Positions 1 to 7,840 of a DNA stretch of 56,207 nucleotides are shown piece after piece. A model generated the notes under the pieces. It searched no databases. It was not told where the DNA came from and worked only from the letters and a program-made list of their open reading frames with translations. Made by a program: the position numbers and the translations under genes. Within the stretch, counting starts at the first letter, position 1. Every line of letters starts with the position of its first letter. The stretch is from Chromobacterium haemolyticum (lineage in GTDB: Bacteria; Pseudomonadota; Gammaproteobacteria; Burkholderiales; Chromobacteriaceae): positions 1 through 56,207 of the forward strand of contig NZ_MUKU01000032.1 in NCBI RefSeq assembly GCF_002081825.1, in the 5' to 3' direction.

Positions 1-1
1 G

Positions 2-1513
2 GCCTTCACGCTGGACGGCCACCCGGACGCGGCGCGCAACCGCCGCTACTACGTGGCGGCCAGCGAGCTGACCTTTCTACAAGACGGACCGGACAGCAGC
101 AGCCAGGGCCGCAATGTGATGTGCGTGTTCCGCGCGATGCGGGACGACCGTCCGTTCCGGCCACTGAGGCTGACGCCCAAGCCCATCCTGCCCGGCATCC
201 AGAGCGCGACCGTGGTGGGGCCAGTAAACGCGGAGGTCCATACCGACAAGCTGGGCCGTATCCGCGTCCACTTCCACTGGGATCGCTACAAGACCCAGGA
301 GGAGGACGCCTCGTGCTGGATCCGGGTATCGCAAGCCTGGGCCGGCAAGGGTTGGGGCGTGCTGGCGTTGCCGCGGGTGGGTCAGGAAGTGCTGGTCACC
401 TATGTGGACGGCGATCTGAACCGGCCCATGGTCACCGGCATTGTCTACAACGGCGACAACCCGACGCCTTACGACTTGCCCAAGGACATCCGTTATACCG
501 GCTTGGTGACGCGCTCTTTAAAACAAGGCCGCTACAGCAACGCCAGTCAGATCACCTTCGACGACCAGCGCGGCGCCGAGCGGGTGATGTTGCACGCCGA
601 GCGCGATATGCAGCAGACCACCGAGCGCAATAGCTCGGAGGCGGTGGGCCAGGATCAGAACATCGATGTGAAAGGGACCTCGACCTCGGTCACCGGGGCT
701 TCGATCAAGTTCACCGGGGTGTCGGTGTCCTTCACCGGCCTGTCGGTCAGCTTCACCGGGGTATCGACCAGCTTCACCGGCCTGTCCACCAGTTTCACCG
801 GGGTGTCCACCAGCTTCACCGGCGTCTCCACCGGTTTCACCGGGGTGTCCACCGGCTTTACCGGCGTGTCCACCAGCTTTACCGGAATCTCGACAGGTTT
901 CACCGGGGTGTCCACCAGCTTTACCGGGGTGTCCACCAGCCTGACCGGCACGCGGACCTCGGTGACCGGTACCTCGCAGAGCATGACCGGCGTGTCCACC
1001 TCGATGACGGGCACCAGCGTGTCGGCCACCGGCATGTCGCAAAGCATGACCGGGGTGTCGTCCTCTTATACCGGCACCTCCACCAGCGTCACCGGCAGCA
1101 AGATGTCGGTGACCGGCAGCTCCAAGAGCGTGACCGGCACTTCGATGTCGGACACCGGTACTTCGATCAGCGTGACCGGCACCGATATGTCGACCACCGG
1201 CAGCGCCACCAAGGTGGTCGGCAGCAAGATGTCCACCACAGGGTCCGACGCCAGCATCACCGGCTGTTCGGTGTCCACCACCGGCGCTTCAGTCAAGTTG
1301 GTGGGCAGCGATACCTCGATGACGGGTTCCGAGACCAAGGCGGTGGGCAGCAAGATGTCCTCCACTGGTTCCAGCATCAGTTCGGTGGGGTCTGACGTCA
1401 GCAGCACCGGCTTCAGCAGCTCCACCACCGGTTTCAAATACTCCTACACCGGCGCGTCCTACTCGGACACCGGCGTGGATCTGAAAAAAGTCGGCATGGA
1501 GGTCAAAAGCTGA
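2..1513 (+). CDS. vgrG: VgrG spike protein of T6SS, 5' end outside window
   Basis: This is the C-terminal part of a VgrG, the trimeric spike that sits on the Hcp tube of the T6SS and is fired into target cells. The reading frame is open from base 2, so the gp27-like base lies upstream of the window. The visible part starts in the gp5-like OB-fold region, with typical VgrG stretches such as GRIRVHFHWDR and RVGQEVLVTYVDGDLNRP (about codons 86-145 of the visible frame). From about codon 230 it becomes an uninterrupted seven-residue repeat to the stop. No effector domain follows the repeat, so cargo is probably carried non-covalently through the adjacent genes. The stop overlaps the next start (TGATG), indicating translational coupling. 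The family call is firm; the needle length is unusual. Confidence 0.93.
   Translation, partial: AFTLDGHPDAARNRRYYVAASELTFLQDGPDSSSQGRNVMCVFRAMRDDRPFRPLRLTPKPILPGIQSATVVGPVNAEVHTDKLGRIRVHFHWDRYKTQEEDASCWIRVSQAWAGKGWGVLALPRVGQEVLVTYVDGDLNRPMVTGIVYNGDNPTPYDLPKDIRYTGLVTRSLKQGRYSNASQITFDDQRGAERVMLHAERDMQQTTERNSSEAVGQDQNIDVKGTSTSVTGASIKFTGVSVSFTGLSVSFTGVSTSFTGLSTSFTGVSTSFTGVSTGFTGVSTGFTGVSTSFTGISTGFTGVSTSFTGVSTSLTGTRTSVTGTSQSMTGVSTSMTGTSVSATGMSQSMTGVSSSYTGTSTSVTGSKMSVTGSSKSVTGTSMSDTGTSISVTGTDMSTTGSATKVVGSKMSTTGSDASITGCSVSTTGASVKLVGSDTSMTGSETKAVGSKMSSTGSSISSVGSDVSSTGFSSSTTGFKYSYTGASYSDTGVDLKKVGMEVKS
689..1507 (+). repeat. 39 tandem 21-bp units coding a heptapeptide needle
   Basis: Thirty-nine consecutive seven-residue units of form x-T/V-G-x-S-x-S fill the VgrG C-terminus. 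The first dozen are nearly identical (FTGVSTS and variants) and later ones diverge. A Gly in the third position of every unit resembles the Val-x-Gly repeats of the T4 gp5 C-terminal beta-helix, but with a period of seven rather than eight. The similarity of the early units at DNA level suggests recent expansion by unequal exchange or slippage. Confidence 0.95.
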
Positions 1514-3729
1514 TGCCCTTGCGTCATATCAAACCCCAGGCGGCGCTTGTTTCCTCGTCGCGCACCCAGATCGGCTCCCAAGCCATGTTGCGCATCGGCG
1601 TCGGCATCGGTTTCCGCCTGAGCGATCCCTTCATCCTGGCGCACGAGGCCGCATGCTGGGAGGCGATCAAGGCGGCCAACCCGGCCTTGCCGCTGTTCGA
1701 ACCGGCAATGCCCAAGCTGCGCGCCGAATGGTTGCTGCTGGGCAGCGCGCATTATCGCGGCCCGGCGGCCGGCGCCGGCGCGCTGGACTGGCTGGCCGAG
1801 GCCGAGCTGGGCGGCGTGCGCAAGATCGCGAGCTGCCGGGCGCAGCCGCGTCTGGACGGCGGCCGCGTCGAGGCCAGCCTGGCGCTGGACCCGCGCCAGG
1901 CCGCGGCCGGTCTTCAAGGGGAAAACCCTTTTGGGCAACGCCACGCGACGCCGCCCTTGCAACGGATTCGCGGCTTAAGCGTGAGCCCGGCGCCGCTGGC
2001 GGCGATGGGGCCGCTGGGCAGCGACTGGCCGGAACGCCGCCAATGGCAGCCGCGCTTCGCCGGTTCTCCGCAAGCGATGGCGGACGACGGCAGCCATATG
2101 GGATGGCCGGCGGCCACCGATCTGCGCTTTTTCCAACAGGCGGCGCCGGACCAGTGGTCGGATCAGGCCTGCTGGCCGGCTCAAGCGCCGTATGCGCTCA
2201 GCGGCTTTCGCGGCGGAGAAGTCCAGGGACGGTTGCCGGCTTTGCGACCGCTGCTGCTGGCGGGGCGAGGGGACGGCCCGTTGGACGAACGACCGGAACT
2301 GGCGCTGCAGACAGTGTGGCTGCTGCCGGACGCGGACCTGGGCGTGATGTGGTGGAACGGCTTTCTGCCGCTGGATTACGTATTGGACGACGGCGTCGGC
2401 CGGCTGGCGTTGGGCTTCAAGGACGCCGCCGAGCCTGAACGGCTGGCGGAACTGGCCGCCTTCGCCGAGCGCCGTTCCCGTTTGGATGATCAAGACCCCT
2501 TGCTGTTGGCCGATCACGCTCTGATGCCGGATCCGGCCCGCGGCTGGGTCTGGGAACAGATACTCGACTCCGCCGATCACCCGCGTTTCGCGCCGTCGCC
2601 GCGCGACCGCGTCGATATCCGCGCGCGGCTGGAACAAAGCCACGAGGACTTGCGCGAGGCGCAGGCGGCGCAAACCCGGCTGCAGTCCTTTGTCCGCGCC
2701 AATGAAAACGCCTTGGCCGGCCTGCCGCAAGCGGCGGCCGACGACGAAGACTGGCGCGCGCGGCTGCAAAGCGAACGCGGTCCCTGGAGCGAGCTGACCA
2801 TACGCGACGCCGATCTGAGCGGCCTGGTTTTCGACGGCCGCGAGCTGAATCAGGTGCGCTTCGAACGCTGCAAGCTGGACCACGGCCGCTGGCGGCAATG
2901 CCGGCTGGAACAAGTGCAGTTCGTCGATTGCTCGCTGGCCGGCGCCGTGCTGGATACGGTGCGCTGGACCGGCGGCGGCCTGAACCGCTGCAATCTGGGC
3001 GCCAGCGTCTGGAACGGCGTTGAACTGGCTCAGCTGGGCATAGAGGATTGCCGGCTGGACGATATTGCCCTCAACGGCGGCGCCTGGCGAGCGGTCACCG
3101 TGCAGGGCGAGGGCGGCGCCGGCGGCCGGGTTGGTCAGTTGCGTTGGGATCAAGTCAATTGGTGCCGGGTTCGCGCAGAGGACTGGCGCTTCACCGGGGT
3201 GCAGGCCGACGGACTGGGGCTAGTGGAATGCCAGCTGCCGCGCAGTGGCTGGCGGCAATGCCGGCTGTTGAAGTTCAGCGCGTTGGACACTGACCTGTCC
3301 GCCAGCGTCTGGCAGCGCTGCCAGCAGCGTTTCGGAGTGGTGTCGCACGGCAGCTCTCTGCGCCAGGCGAGGCTGGAAGACTGCGAACTGCTGTCTTGCA
3401 GTTGGCAGGATCTGGACGCGGCGCAGCTGCGGATGGAGCACTGCGCCTGCCCGCAACTGCACGCGCAACGCTTGCGGGCGCCGGATTCTCTGTGGCGGGG
3501 CTGCGCGCTGGACGGCCTTAACGCCACCCACGCCGAACTGGAGCGAGCCCGCTTCGAAGCTTGCGCGTTGAAAGACGCGCTGTTCTACGGCGCAAGCTTG
3601 GGCGACAGCCGGATGGAGGGCTGCAATCTGATTGACGTCAAAACCGCCTGGATGCGGCCGCCGTCCGGCGGAGGCTGGCGCGGCAATCTGGAAACCGGAC
3701 GCCAGGATTGGCCGAGGAGGGCGCAATGA
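1513..3729 (+). CDS. DUF2169-pentapeptide-repeat T6SS accessory protein
   Basis: This 738-residue protein has an N-terminal DUF2169 domain (about residues 1-310), a family encoded next to vgrG and thought to act as an adaptor or chaperone loading effectors on the spike. A short predicted helical stretch rich in Glu, Gln and Arg follows (about 360-400). The C-terminal half (about 430-725) is a pentapeptide-repeat array with recurring A/C-x-L/F/W units such as CKLDHGRW and CRLEQVQF, predicted to form a right-handed quadrilateral beta-helix. The start overlaps the vgrG stop and the stop overlaps the next start (ATGA), so the genes are coupled. The link to spike loading is inferred from family and context. 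Confidence 0.85.
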   Translation: MPLRHIKPQAALVSSSRTQIGSQAMLRIGVGIGFRLSDPFILAHEAACWEAIKAANPALPLFEPAMPKLRAEWLLLGSAHYRGPAAGAGALDWLAEAELGGVRKIASCRAQPRLDGGRVEASLALDPRQAAAGLQGENPFGQRHATPPLQRIRGLSVSPAPLAAMGPLGSDWPERRQWQPRFAGSPQAMADDGSHMGWPAATDLRFFQQAAPDQWSDQACWPAQAPYALSGFRGGEVQGRLPALRPLLLAGRGDGPLDERPELALQTVWLLPDADLGVMWWNGFLPLDYVLDDGVGRLALGFKDAAEPERLAELAAFAERRSRLDDQDPLLLADHALMPDPARGWVWEQILDSADHPRFAPSPRDRVDIRARLEQSHEDLREAQAAQTRLQSFVRANENALAGLPQAAADDEDWRARLQSERGPWSELTIRDADLSGLVFDGRELNQVRFERCKLDHGRWRQCRLEQVQFVDCSLAGAVLDTVRWTGGGLNRCNLGASVWNGVELAQLGIEDCRLDDIALNGGAWRAVTVQGEGGAGGRVGQLRWDQVNWCRVRAEDWRFTGVQADGLGLVECQLPRSGWRQCRLLKFSALDTDLSASVWQRCQQRFGVVSHGSSLRQARLEDCELLSCSWQDLDAAQLRMEHCACPQLHAQRLRAPDSLWRGCALDGLNATHAELERARFEACALKDALFYGASLGDSRMEGCNLIDVKTAWMRPPSGGGWRGNLETGRQDWPRRAQ

Positions 3730-4805
3730 GCGCGGCGCGGGAGGCCTCGCTGCGGGAGCTGGCCGGAGAGTTGCCCGCCGTGGTGGAAGGACAGCGCTTC
3801 AACGCGCCGCCGGCGGAGACGCTGAGCCGCGTGGTCTACATCGATTGCAGTTTCGAGCGCGTGCACTGGCGGCAGTGCCGCTTCGAGAAAGCGCGCTTCG
3901 TCAATTGCCGCTTCGAAACCAATCGCTTCGAGCGCTGCGTCTGGCGCGAAACGGGCTGCGCCGACAGCCAGTTCATCGACTGCGTCTGGGAGGAGTGCGA
4001 GCTGGAGCGGGTGGGCTGGCAGCGGGTGATCGCGTCCAGGGCCGAGTGGCGCGGCGGGCGGCAACGGGATTTTTCCTGCGTGGAGCTGGACGCCGCCGGC
4101 TGGCGCGTCAGCGATGTTCGCAGCGAGCACGGCTCTTTCGTCGACTGCCGGCTGCGGGAATGGCGGCTGCAGGGCGGCCGTTGGTCGGACAGCGCCTGGA
4201 TACGCAATCAGCTGGACGGCTTCAGCGTGGAGGAGGTCGAGCTGCACAACTTCATTCACGGCCAAAGCCAGGCGCGGCGCGTGGCGCTGAGCGGCTGCCG
4301 CGGCGTGAACGCGCGCTGGATAGATTGCGAACTGGAGCATATGGCGCTGGACCACTGCGAGCTGAAACAGGCGGCCTGGTCGCACAGCGTCTGGAACGGC
4401 GGCGCCATCCGCTCCAGCCGCCTGGCCGGCGCCAGTTTCGACCAGGCCCGGCTGCGCAGGGTGCAGGCGCGCGAGGCCGATCTGGAGCAGGCCATGTTCG
4501 ACGGCGCGCGCTTGGAGGATTGCGCCTTTGAGCAATTGAACGCGCCGCGGCTGTCGCTGCGGCAGGCGCGGCTGGAACAGGTCAACCTGTCAGGCGCCAA
4601 TCTGCGCGGGCTGGACGCCAGCGGCGCCGCGCTGCAGTCGGTGAAGCTGTCCGGCTGCGATTGCCGGGGCGGCAGGCTGCTAGGCCAGCCGCGCGGCGCA
4701 TGGAGCGCGGCGGACACCGCCGGCGCGCTGTTCGACGATAGCAAACTTGAGCAAGACCGGGCTTGGCGGCAACAGGCGCAGCCCGGACCTAGAGGAGCCG
4801 CATGA
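3726..4805 (+). CDS. Pentapeptide-repeat protein in T6SS operon
   Basis: This is a 359-residue protein consisting almost wholly of pentapeptide repeats (FERVHW, CRFEKARF, CRFETNRF and so on) from about residue 30 to 340. The ATG at 3726 overlaps the upstream stop by four bases; in-frame starts further upstream lie inside the previous gene. It resembles the C-terminal half of the preceding DUF2169 protein and may have arisen by duplication of it. Such proteins are regular members of VgrG-DUF2169-DUF3540-DUF4150 modules, but their biochemical role is not settled. It could be a spike-associated structural protein or an effector accessory. No toxin motif is visible. Confidence 0.82.
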   Translation: MSAAREASLRELAGELPAVVEGQRFNAPPAETLSRVVYIDCSFERVHWRQCRFEKARFVNCRFETNRFERCVWRETGCADSQFIDCVWEECELERVGWQRVIASRAEWRGGRQRDFSCVELDAAGWRVSDVRSEHGSFVDCRLREWRLQGGRWSDSAWIRNQLDGFSVEEVELHNFIHGQSQARRVALSGCRGVNARWIDCELEHMALDHCELKQAAWSHSVWNGGAIRSSRLAGASFDQARLRRVQAREADLEQAMFDGARLEDCAFEQLNAPRLSLRQARLEQVNLSGANLRGLDASGAALQSVKLSGCDCRGGRLLGQPRGAWSAADTAGALFDDSKLEQDRAWRQQAQPGPRGAA

Positions 4806-5401
4806 TGACATGGATGCAAGAAAGCGCCCTGGCCTGGGCCGAAACGCCGGCCGAATCCGATCCGGTGCTGCGCGCGCTGCGCGTGGCCGCGCCGACGCCG
4901 CGGCCCAGCCAGGAATGGCTGCCGGCGAGAGTATGCGCGCAAGGCGAAAAGGAAGGCGAATGGCTGGTCCGGCTGCCGTCCGGCGCGCTGCGCCAGGCGC
5001 GAGCCGCCTTCAGTTGCCTTGTGCGGCCGCAGCGCGGCGATCTGGTGCAGCTGGCGGCGGCGGATGAGGCTTGCTGGGTGTTGGCCATTCTGGAGCGCCC
5101 GCAGCCGGGCGGCGTTTGCCGCTTGGAGCTGGGGGCGGCCAGCGTGCAACTGCACGCCGCCGAACTGCATCTGTGCGCCGACGGCGAGCTGAGCCTGAGC
5201 GGCCGACAGCTCAACAGCCGCGCCCAGGCCATCGCCACCGCGGCGCAGGAAAGGCAGACCCATATCGGCGGCACCGACGCCGAGCACTGCGGCAGCCTGC
5301 TGCTGCACGCGGACCGCCACATGGGGCTGCACGCCAAGAGCACCGCGCTGAGCTCGGCTTCGCTGTTGAAGCTGGACGCCGGTCAAATCCACGTCGCCTA
5401 A
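4802..5401 (+). CDS. DUF3540 domain protein
   Basis: This 199-residue soluble protein matches the DUF3540 family, which occurs almost exclusively between DUF2169/pentapeptide genes and DUF4150 PAAR-like genes in T6SS loci. It has a mixed beta-rich N-terminal half and a C-terminal part with regularly spaced small residues (LHLCADGELSLSG, GSLLLHADRH), suggesting a VgrG-like beta-helical tail. The start overlaps the preceding stop by four bases (ATGA). A role in assembling or capping the spike is inferred from the conserved neighbourhood; no catalytic motif was seen. Confidence 0.82.
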   Translation: MMTWMQESALAWAETPAESDPVLRALRVAAPTPRPSQEWLPARVCAQGEKEGEWLVRLPSGALRQARAAFSCLVRPQRGDLVQLAAADEACWVLAILERPQPGGVCRLELGAASVQLHAAELHLCADGELSLSGRQLNSRAQAIATAAQERQTHIGGTDAEHCGSLLLHADRHMGLHAKSTALSSASLLKLDAGQIHVA

Positions 5402-5413
5402 AGGAGAAACGCG

Positions 5414-5800
5414 ATGTTCGCCAATTGTTCCGCCGGCGGCATGGCCCTGGCGGCCTCCGATGTCTGCAAGACCCCGCCGCTGGGGATTCCGTCCACCTAC
5501 GCCAATATCGCCAACAAGCCGGAGGCGGTGCCCAATGTGCCGACCATCATTTACGCCGGCGGGCCGGTGCACAACCTCAACACCATCATTCCGATGACCC
5601 ACGGCGACGAGGGCGGCTCAATGGGCGGAGTGGCCTCCGGCACGGTGGCGGCGCTGTCCCGCCACGTGACCGGCTCAGGCAAGGTGCTGATCCAGGGCGC
5701 GCCGCAGACGCGGCTGACCGACACCAATCTGCCCAATAACCAGAACACCGCCGGGCAGACGGTGGCGCCTTCCCAGACCATCACCATGACTTTGAGCTAA
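5414..5800 (+). CDS. DUF4150 PAAR-like spike tip protein
   Basis: This 128-residue DUF4150 (PAAR-like) protein is expected to cap the VgrG needle with a metal-stabilised cone. Family-typical features include the opening MFANCSAGGMALA, the GIPSTYANIANKPEAVPNVPT stretch (about residues 26-46) and the closing TDTNLPNNQNTAGQTVAPSQ segment. There is a good ribosome site (AAGGAG) before the ATG. It lacks a C-terminal toxin extension, so any effector is not fused here. The last base of its TAA is the first base of the tssJ ATG. Confidence 0.88.
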   Translation: MFANCSAGGMALAASDVCKTPPLGIPSTYANIANKPEAVPNVPTIIYAGGPVHNLNTIIPMTHGDEGGSMGGVASGTVAALSRHVTGSGKVLIQGAPQTRLTDTNLPNNQNTAGQTVAPSQTITMTLS

Positions 5801-6402
5801 TGACCTCCTTCTCCTTTGTCCGGCGCGCGCTGCTGCTGTGCGCGCTGGCTGGCCTGGCAGGCTGTTCCTCGCTGTTCTCCTCGCGCGGAGACGACGGGCC
5901 GCGCCAGCTGCACGTCACCCTGGTGGGCGGCGGTCAGCTCAACAACAGCGGCGGCGGGCCGCGACCGGTGCAGGTCTGCCTGTACGTGGTGCGTGAGGCC
6001 AATTGGCTGCCGCCAGCCGGGCTGGAGGATTCCAGCTGCGCCCAGCGCGGCCGCGAAGTGGCGGCCGAATCCCGCCACGTGGTGGCGCCCAACCAGGTGC
6101 AGCAAGTGCTGCTGCCGGCCTCCGGATCGGACCCGGTCTGGCTGTTGGCGGACGCCGATTTCGCCAGCAAGTCACCCGGCTACGCGCCGCTGCGCATCCG
6201 GGTGGACGGCCGCCAGCTGATCCATCTGGCGGTGCTGCTGGAACGCAACCGCATCGTCGACGCGTTGCGGCCCGCCGCCGCGCCGTTGGCGGACGTCCCC
6301 GCGGCGGCCCCGGCCGCGTCGCCGCCGCCGGCCAAGCCCGGCCGCAAGCCTTGGCGCAAGACGCGCAAGGCGCCCATCGCCCATTTGGAGGAAAGCCCAT
6401 GA
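5800..6402 (+). CDS. tssJ: TssJ outer-membrane lipoprotein of T6SS
   Basis: TssJ anchors the T6SS membrane complex to the outer membrane and binds TssM. The 200-residue product begins with a lipoprotein signal peptide ending in a lipobox (LAGLAGC), with the acylated Cys near residue 22. A beta-rich transthyretin-like domain follows (about 35-155) with the typical VCLYVVRE segment. The C-terminal 45 residues are an Ala/Pro-rich then basic tail (KPGRKPWRKTRKAP), longer than in many homologues and probably disordered. It shares bases with both neighbours' start and stop codons. Confidence 0.9.
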   Translation: MTSFSFVRRALLLCALAGLAGCSSLFSSRGDDGPRQLHVTLVGGGQLNNSGGGPRPVQVCLYVVREANWLPPAGLEDSSCAQRGREVAAESRHVVAPNQVQQVLLPASGSDPVWLLADADFASKSPGYAPLRIRVDGRQLIHLAVLLERNRIVDALRPAAAPLADVPAAAPAASPPPAKPGRKPWRKTRKAPIAHLEESP

Positions 6403-7760
6403 GCGCTTTGCCTGTAGGACCCGTCGCCTGGAGCGACGGCATGTTGATAGAAACCCAGCATTTTCAGCAGCAGGAGCGCCACTTGGCCCATCAGTTCGGC
6501 CTGCGCCTGCGCCAGACCTCCAACCATGGCTGGGGCTTTTCCCGGCTGGACGTGGACAGCGACGGTTTGGGGCTCGGCCGCTTGGGCTTGCGCGCCGCCG
6601 AAGGCGTATTGCCGGACGGCACCCCGTTCGCGCTGCCGGCTCACGACCCCTTGCCGGCGCCGCTGGACACCTCGGATGCCCAGGCCGGCGACATCGCCTG
6701 CCTGGCGCTGCCGGCCGCCGGTTGCGGCGGCCCGGAAATGGCCTTCGGCGACGCGTCGGCGGCCGCGCGCTACCACGCGGCCGCCACCGAGGTGCCCGAT
6801 CTCAGCGTGGGCCTGGACGCGCCGGGCTCGCCGCGCCGGCTGACGCTGGAAACCGGCCGCATGATGACGCGGCTGTGCTGGCAATCGCAATTGCGCGCCG
6901 ACGAAACCGCCTTGCCCTTCGCCCGGGTGGCCGGGCGCAGCAGCGCGCTGACTCTGCTGCTGGACCCGCGTTTCATTCCGCCGCTCTTGGATAGCCGCGC
7001 CCACCAGACGCTGCGCGCGCTGATTGAGGAGTTGCAGAGCACGCTGCAAGTGCGGCTGGCCGGCAGCGCCGGCTTGCGGGTGTTGTCCGCCGGCGGCGGC
7101 TTGGCGGATCTGGTGGAACTGATGCTGCGCCAGGGCATCGCCGAATACCGGATGCGCTTGGCCCACCTGGACGCCTTCGACCCGCTGCCGCCGGCCTTGC
7201 TGTTCCAGGAACTGATCGGCCTGCTGGGCCGGCTCAGCGTGCTGCCCGGCGTGGACGAAGCCTTGGCCGAACGGGAGTTCGTCTATCAGCACAACGACCT
7301 GCAAGCCGGGTTCGAGCCGCTGGCGGCCACCTTGCGCTACGCGCTGGCCAGGGTGATCGAAACCCCGGTGCTGCCGTTGAAGTTCGAAGACCGCGGCGAC
7401 CAGGTTCATGTCTGCGTGGTGGACCGCCAGTGGAAGCTGCAGAAGATGGTGTTCGCCTTCTCCGCGGCGATGCCGGCGGACAAGCTGCGCCAGCTCTTGC
7501 CGCAGCAGGCCAAGCTGGGCGCGGTGGAGCAGATCCAGAAACTGGTGGACCTGCAATTGCCGGGCGCGCGGCTGATTCCGGCACCCAACCCGCCGCGCCA
7601 GGTGCCGTACTACGCGCAGAGCGTGTACTTCGAAGTGGAATCCAGCGACCCGTTTTGGGCGCAGGCCTTCGCCGGCTCGGCGCTGGCGCTGCGCATCGTC
7701 GGGGATTTCCAGGACTTGCGGTTTGAGGCCTGGGGACTGCGCGAAGGCAAGGTCGCTTAG
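6399..7760 (+). CDS. tssK: TssK baseplate protein of T6SS
   Basis: TssK links the T6SS baseplate wedges to the TssJLM membrane complex. The 453-residue product starts with the characteristic PVAWSDGMLIETQHFQQQERH, shared across TssK proteins and related to phage receptor-binding protein shoulders. The body and C-terminus (QKLVDLQLPGARLIPAPNPPRQVPYYAQSVYFEVE) also match the family and length. The ATG at 6399 overlaps the tssJ stop and was chosen over upstream in-frame codons that lie within tssJ. It is followed by an 80-base gap carrying a hairpin before tssL, the only sizeable gap in the operon. Confidence 0.95.
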   Translation: MSALPVGPVAWSDGMLIETQHFQQQERHLAHQFGLRLRQTSNHGWGFSRLDVDSDGLGLGRLGLRAAEGVLPDGTPFALPAHDPLPAPLDTSDAQAGDIACLALPAAGCGGPEMAFGDASAAARYHAAATEVPDLSVGLDAPGSPRRLTLETGRMMTRLCWQSQLRADETALPFARVAGRSSALTLLLDPRFIPPLLDSRAHQTLRALIEELQSTLQVRLAGSAGLRVLSAGGGLADLVELMLRQGIAEYRMRLAHLDAFDPLPPALLFQELIGLLGRLSVLPGVDEALAEREFVYQHNDLQAGFEPLAATLRYALARVIETPVLPLKFEDRGDQVHVCVVDRQWKLQKMVFAFSAAMPADKLRQLLPQQAKLGAVEQIQKLVDLQLPGARLIPAPNPPRQVPYYAQSVYFEVESSDPFWAQAFAGSALALRIVGDFQDLRFEAWGLREGKVA

Positions 7761-7810
7761 AACTTGTTTTCGATCCGCCGCGCGTATTCGCGGGATCGTA
7801 AAACAGGTTC
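7760..7810. repeat. Intercistronic inverted repeat between tssK and tssL
   Basis: A GAACTTGTTTTCGATCC arm is matched by GGATCGTAAAACAGGTTC, giving a hairpin of about 17 bp per arm with a CG-rich inner stem around TATT. The left arm begins at the last base of the tssK stop. The arm sequence is shared with elements after benB and pcaF. No T-run follows, so it is more likely an RNA processing or attenuation structure, or a REP-like repeat, than a simple terminator. Confidence 0.75.
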
Positions 7811-7840
7811 AAAACCCAATAGCCGAAAGAGTGAACCCAA

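Noticed and set aside
655-1437. Long minus-strand frames antisense to vgrG with Val-Pro-Val-x repeats
   Set aside because: They are shadows of the repeat array in the opposite frame, have no ribosome site and no relatives I recognise.
689-1507. Regular 21-bp repeats considered as a CRISPR or satellite array
   Set aside because: The units have no unique spacers, keep one reading frame throughout and are continuous with a VgrG protein.
4256-5602. Minus-strand open frame of 448 codons over the pentapeptide and DUF3540 genes
   Set aside because: High GC keeps several frames open; the plus-strand genes match known families and are coupled to neighbours.
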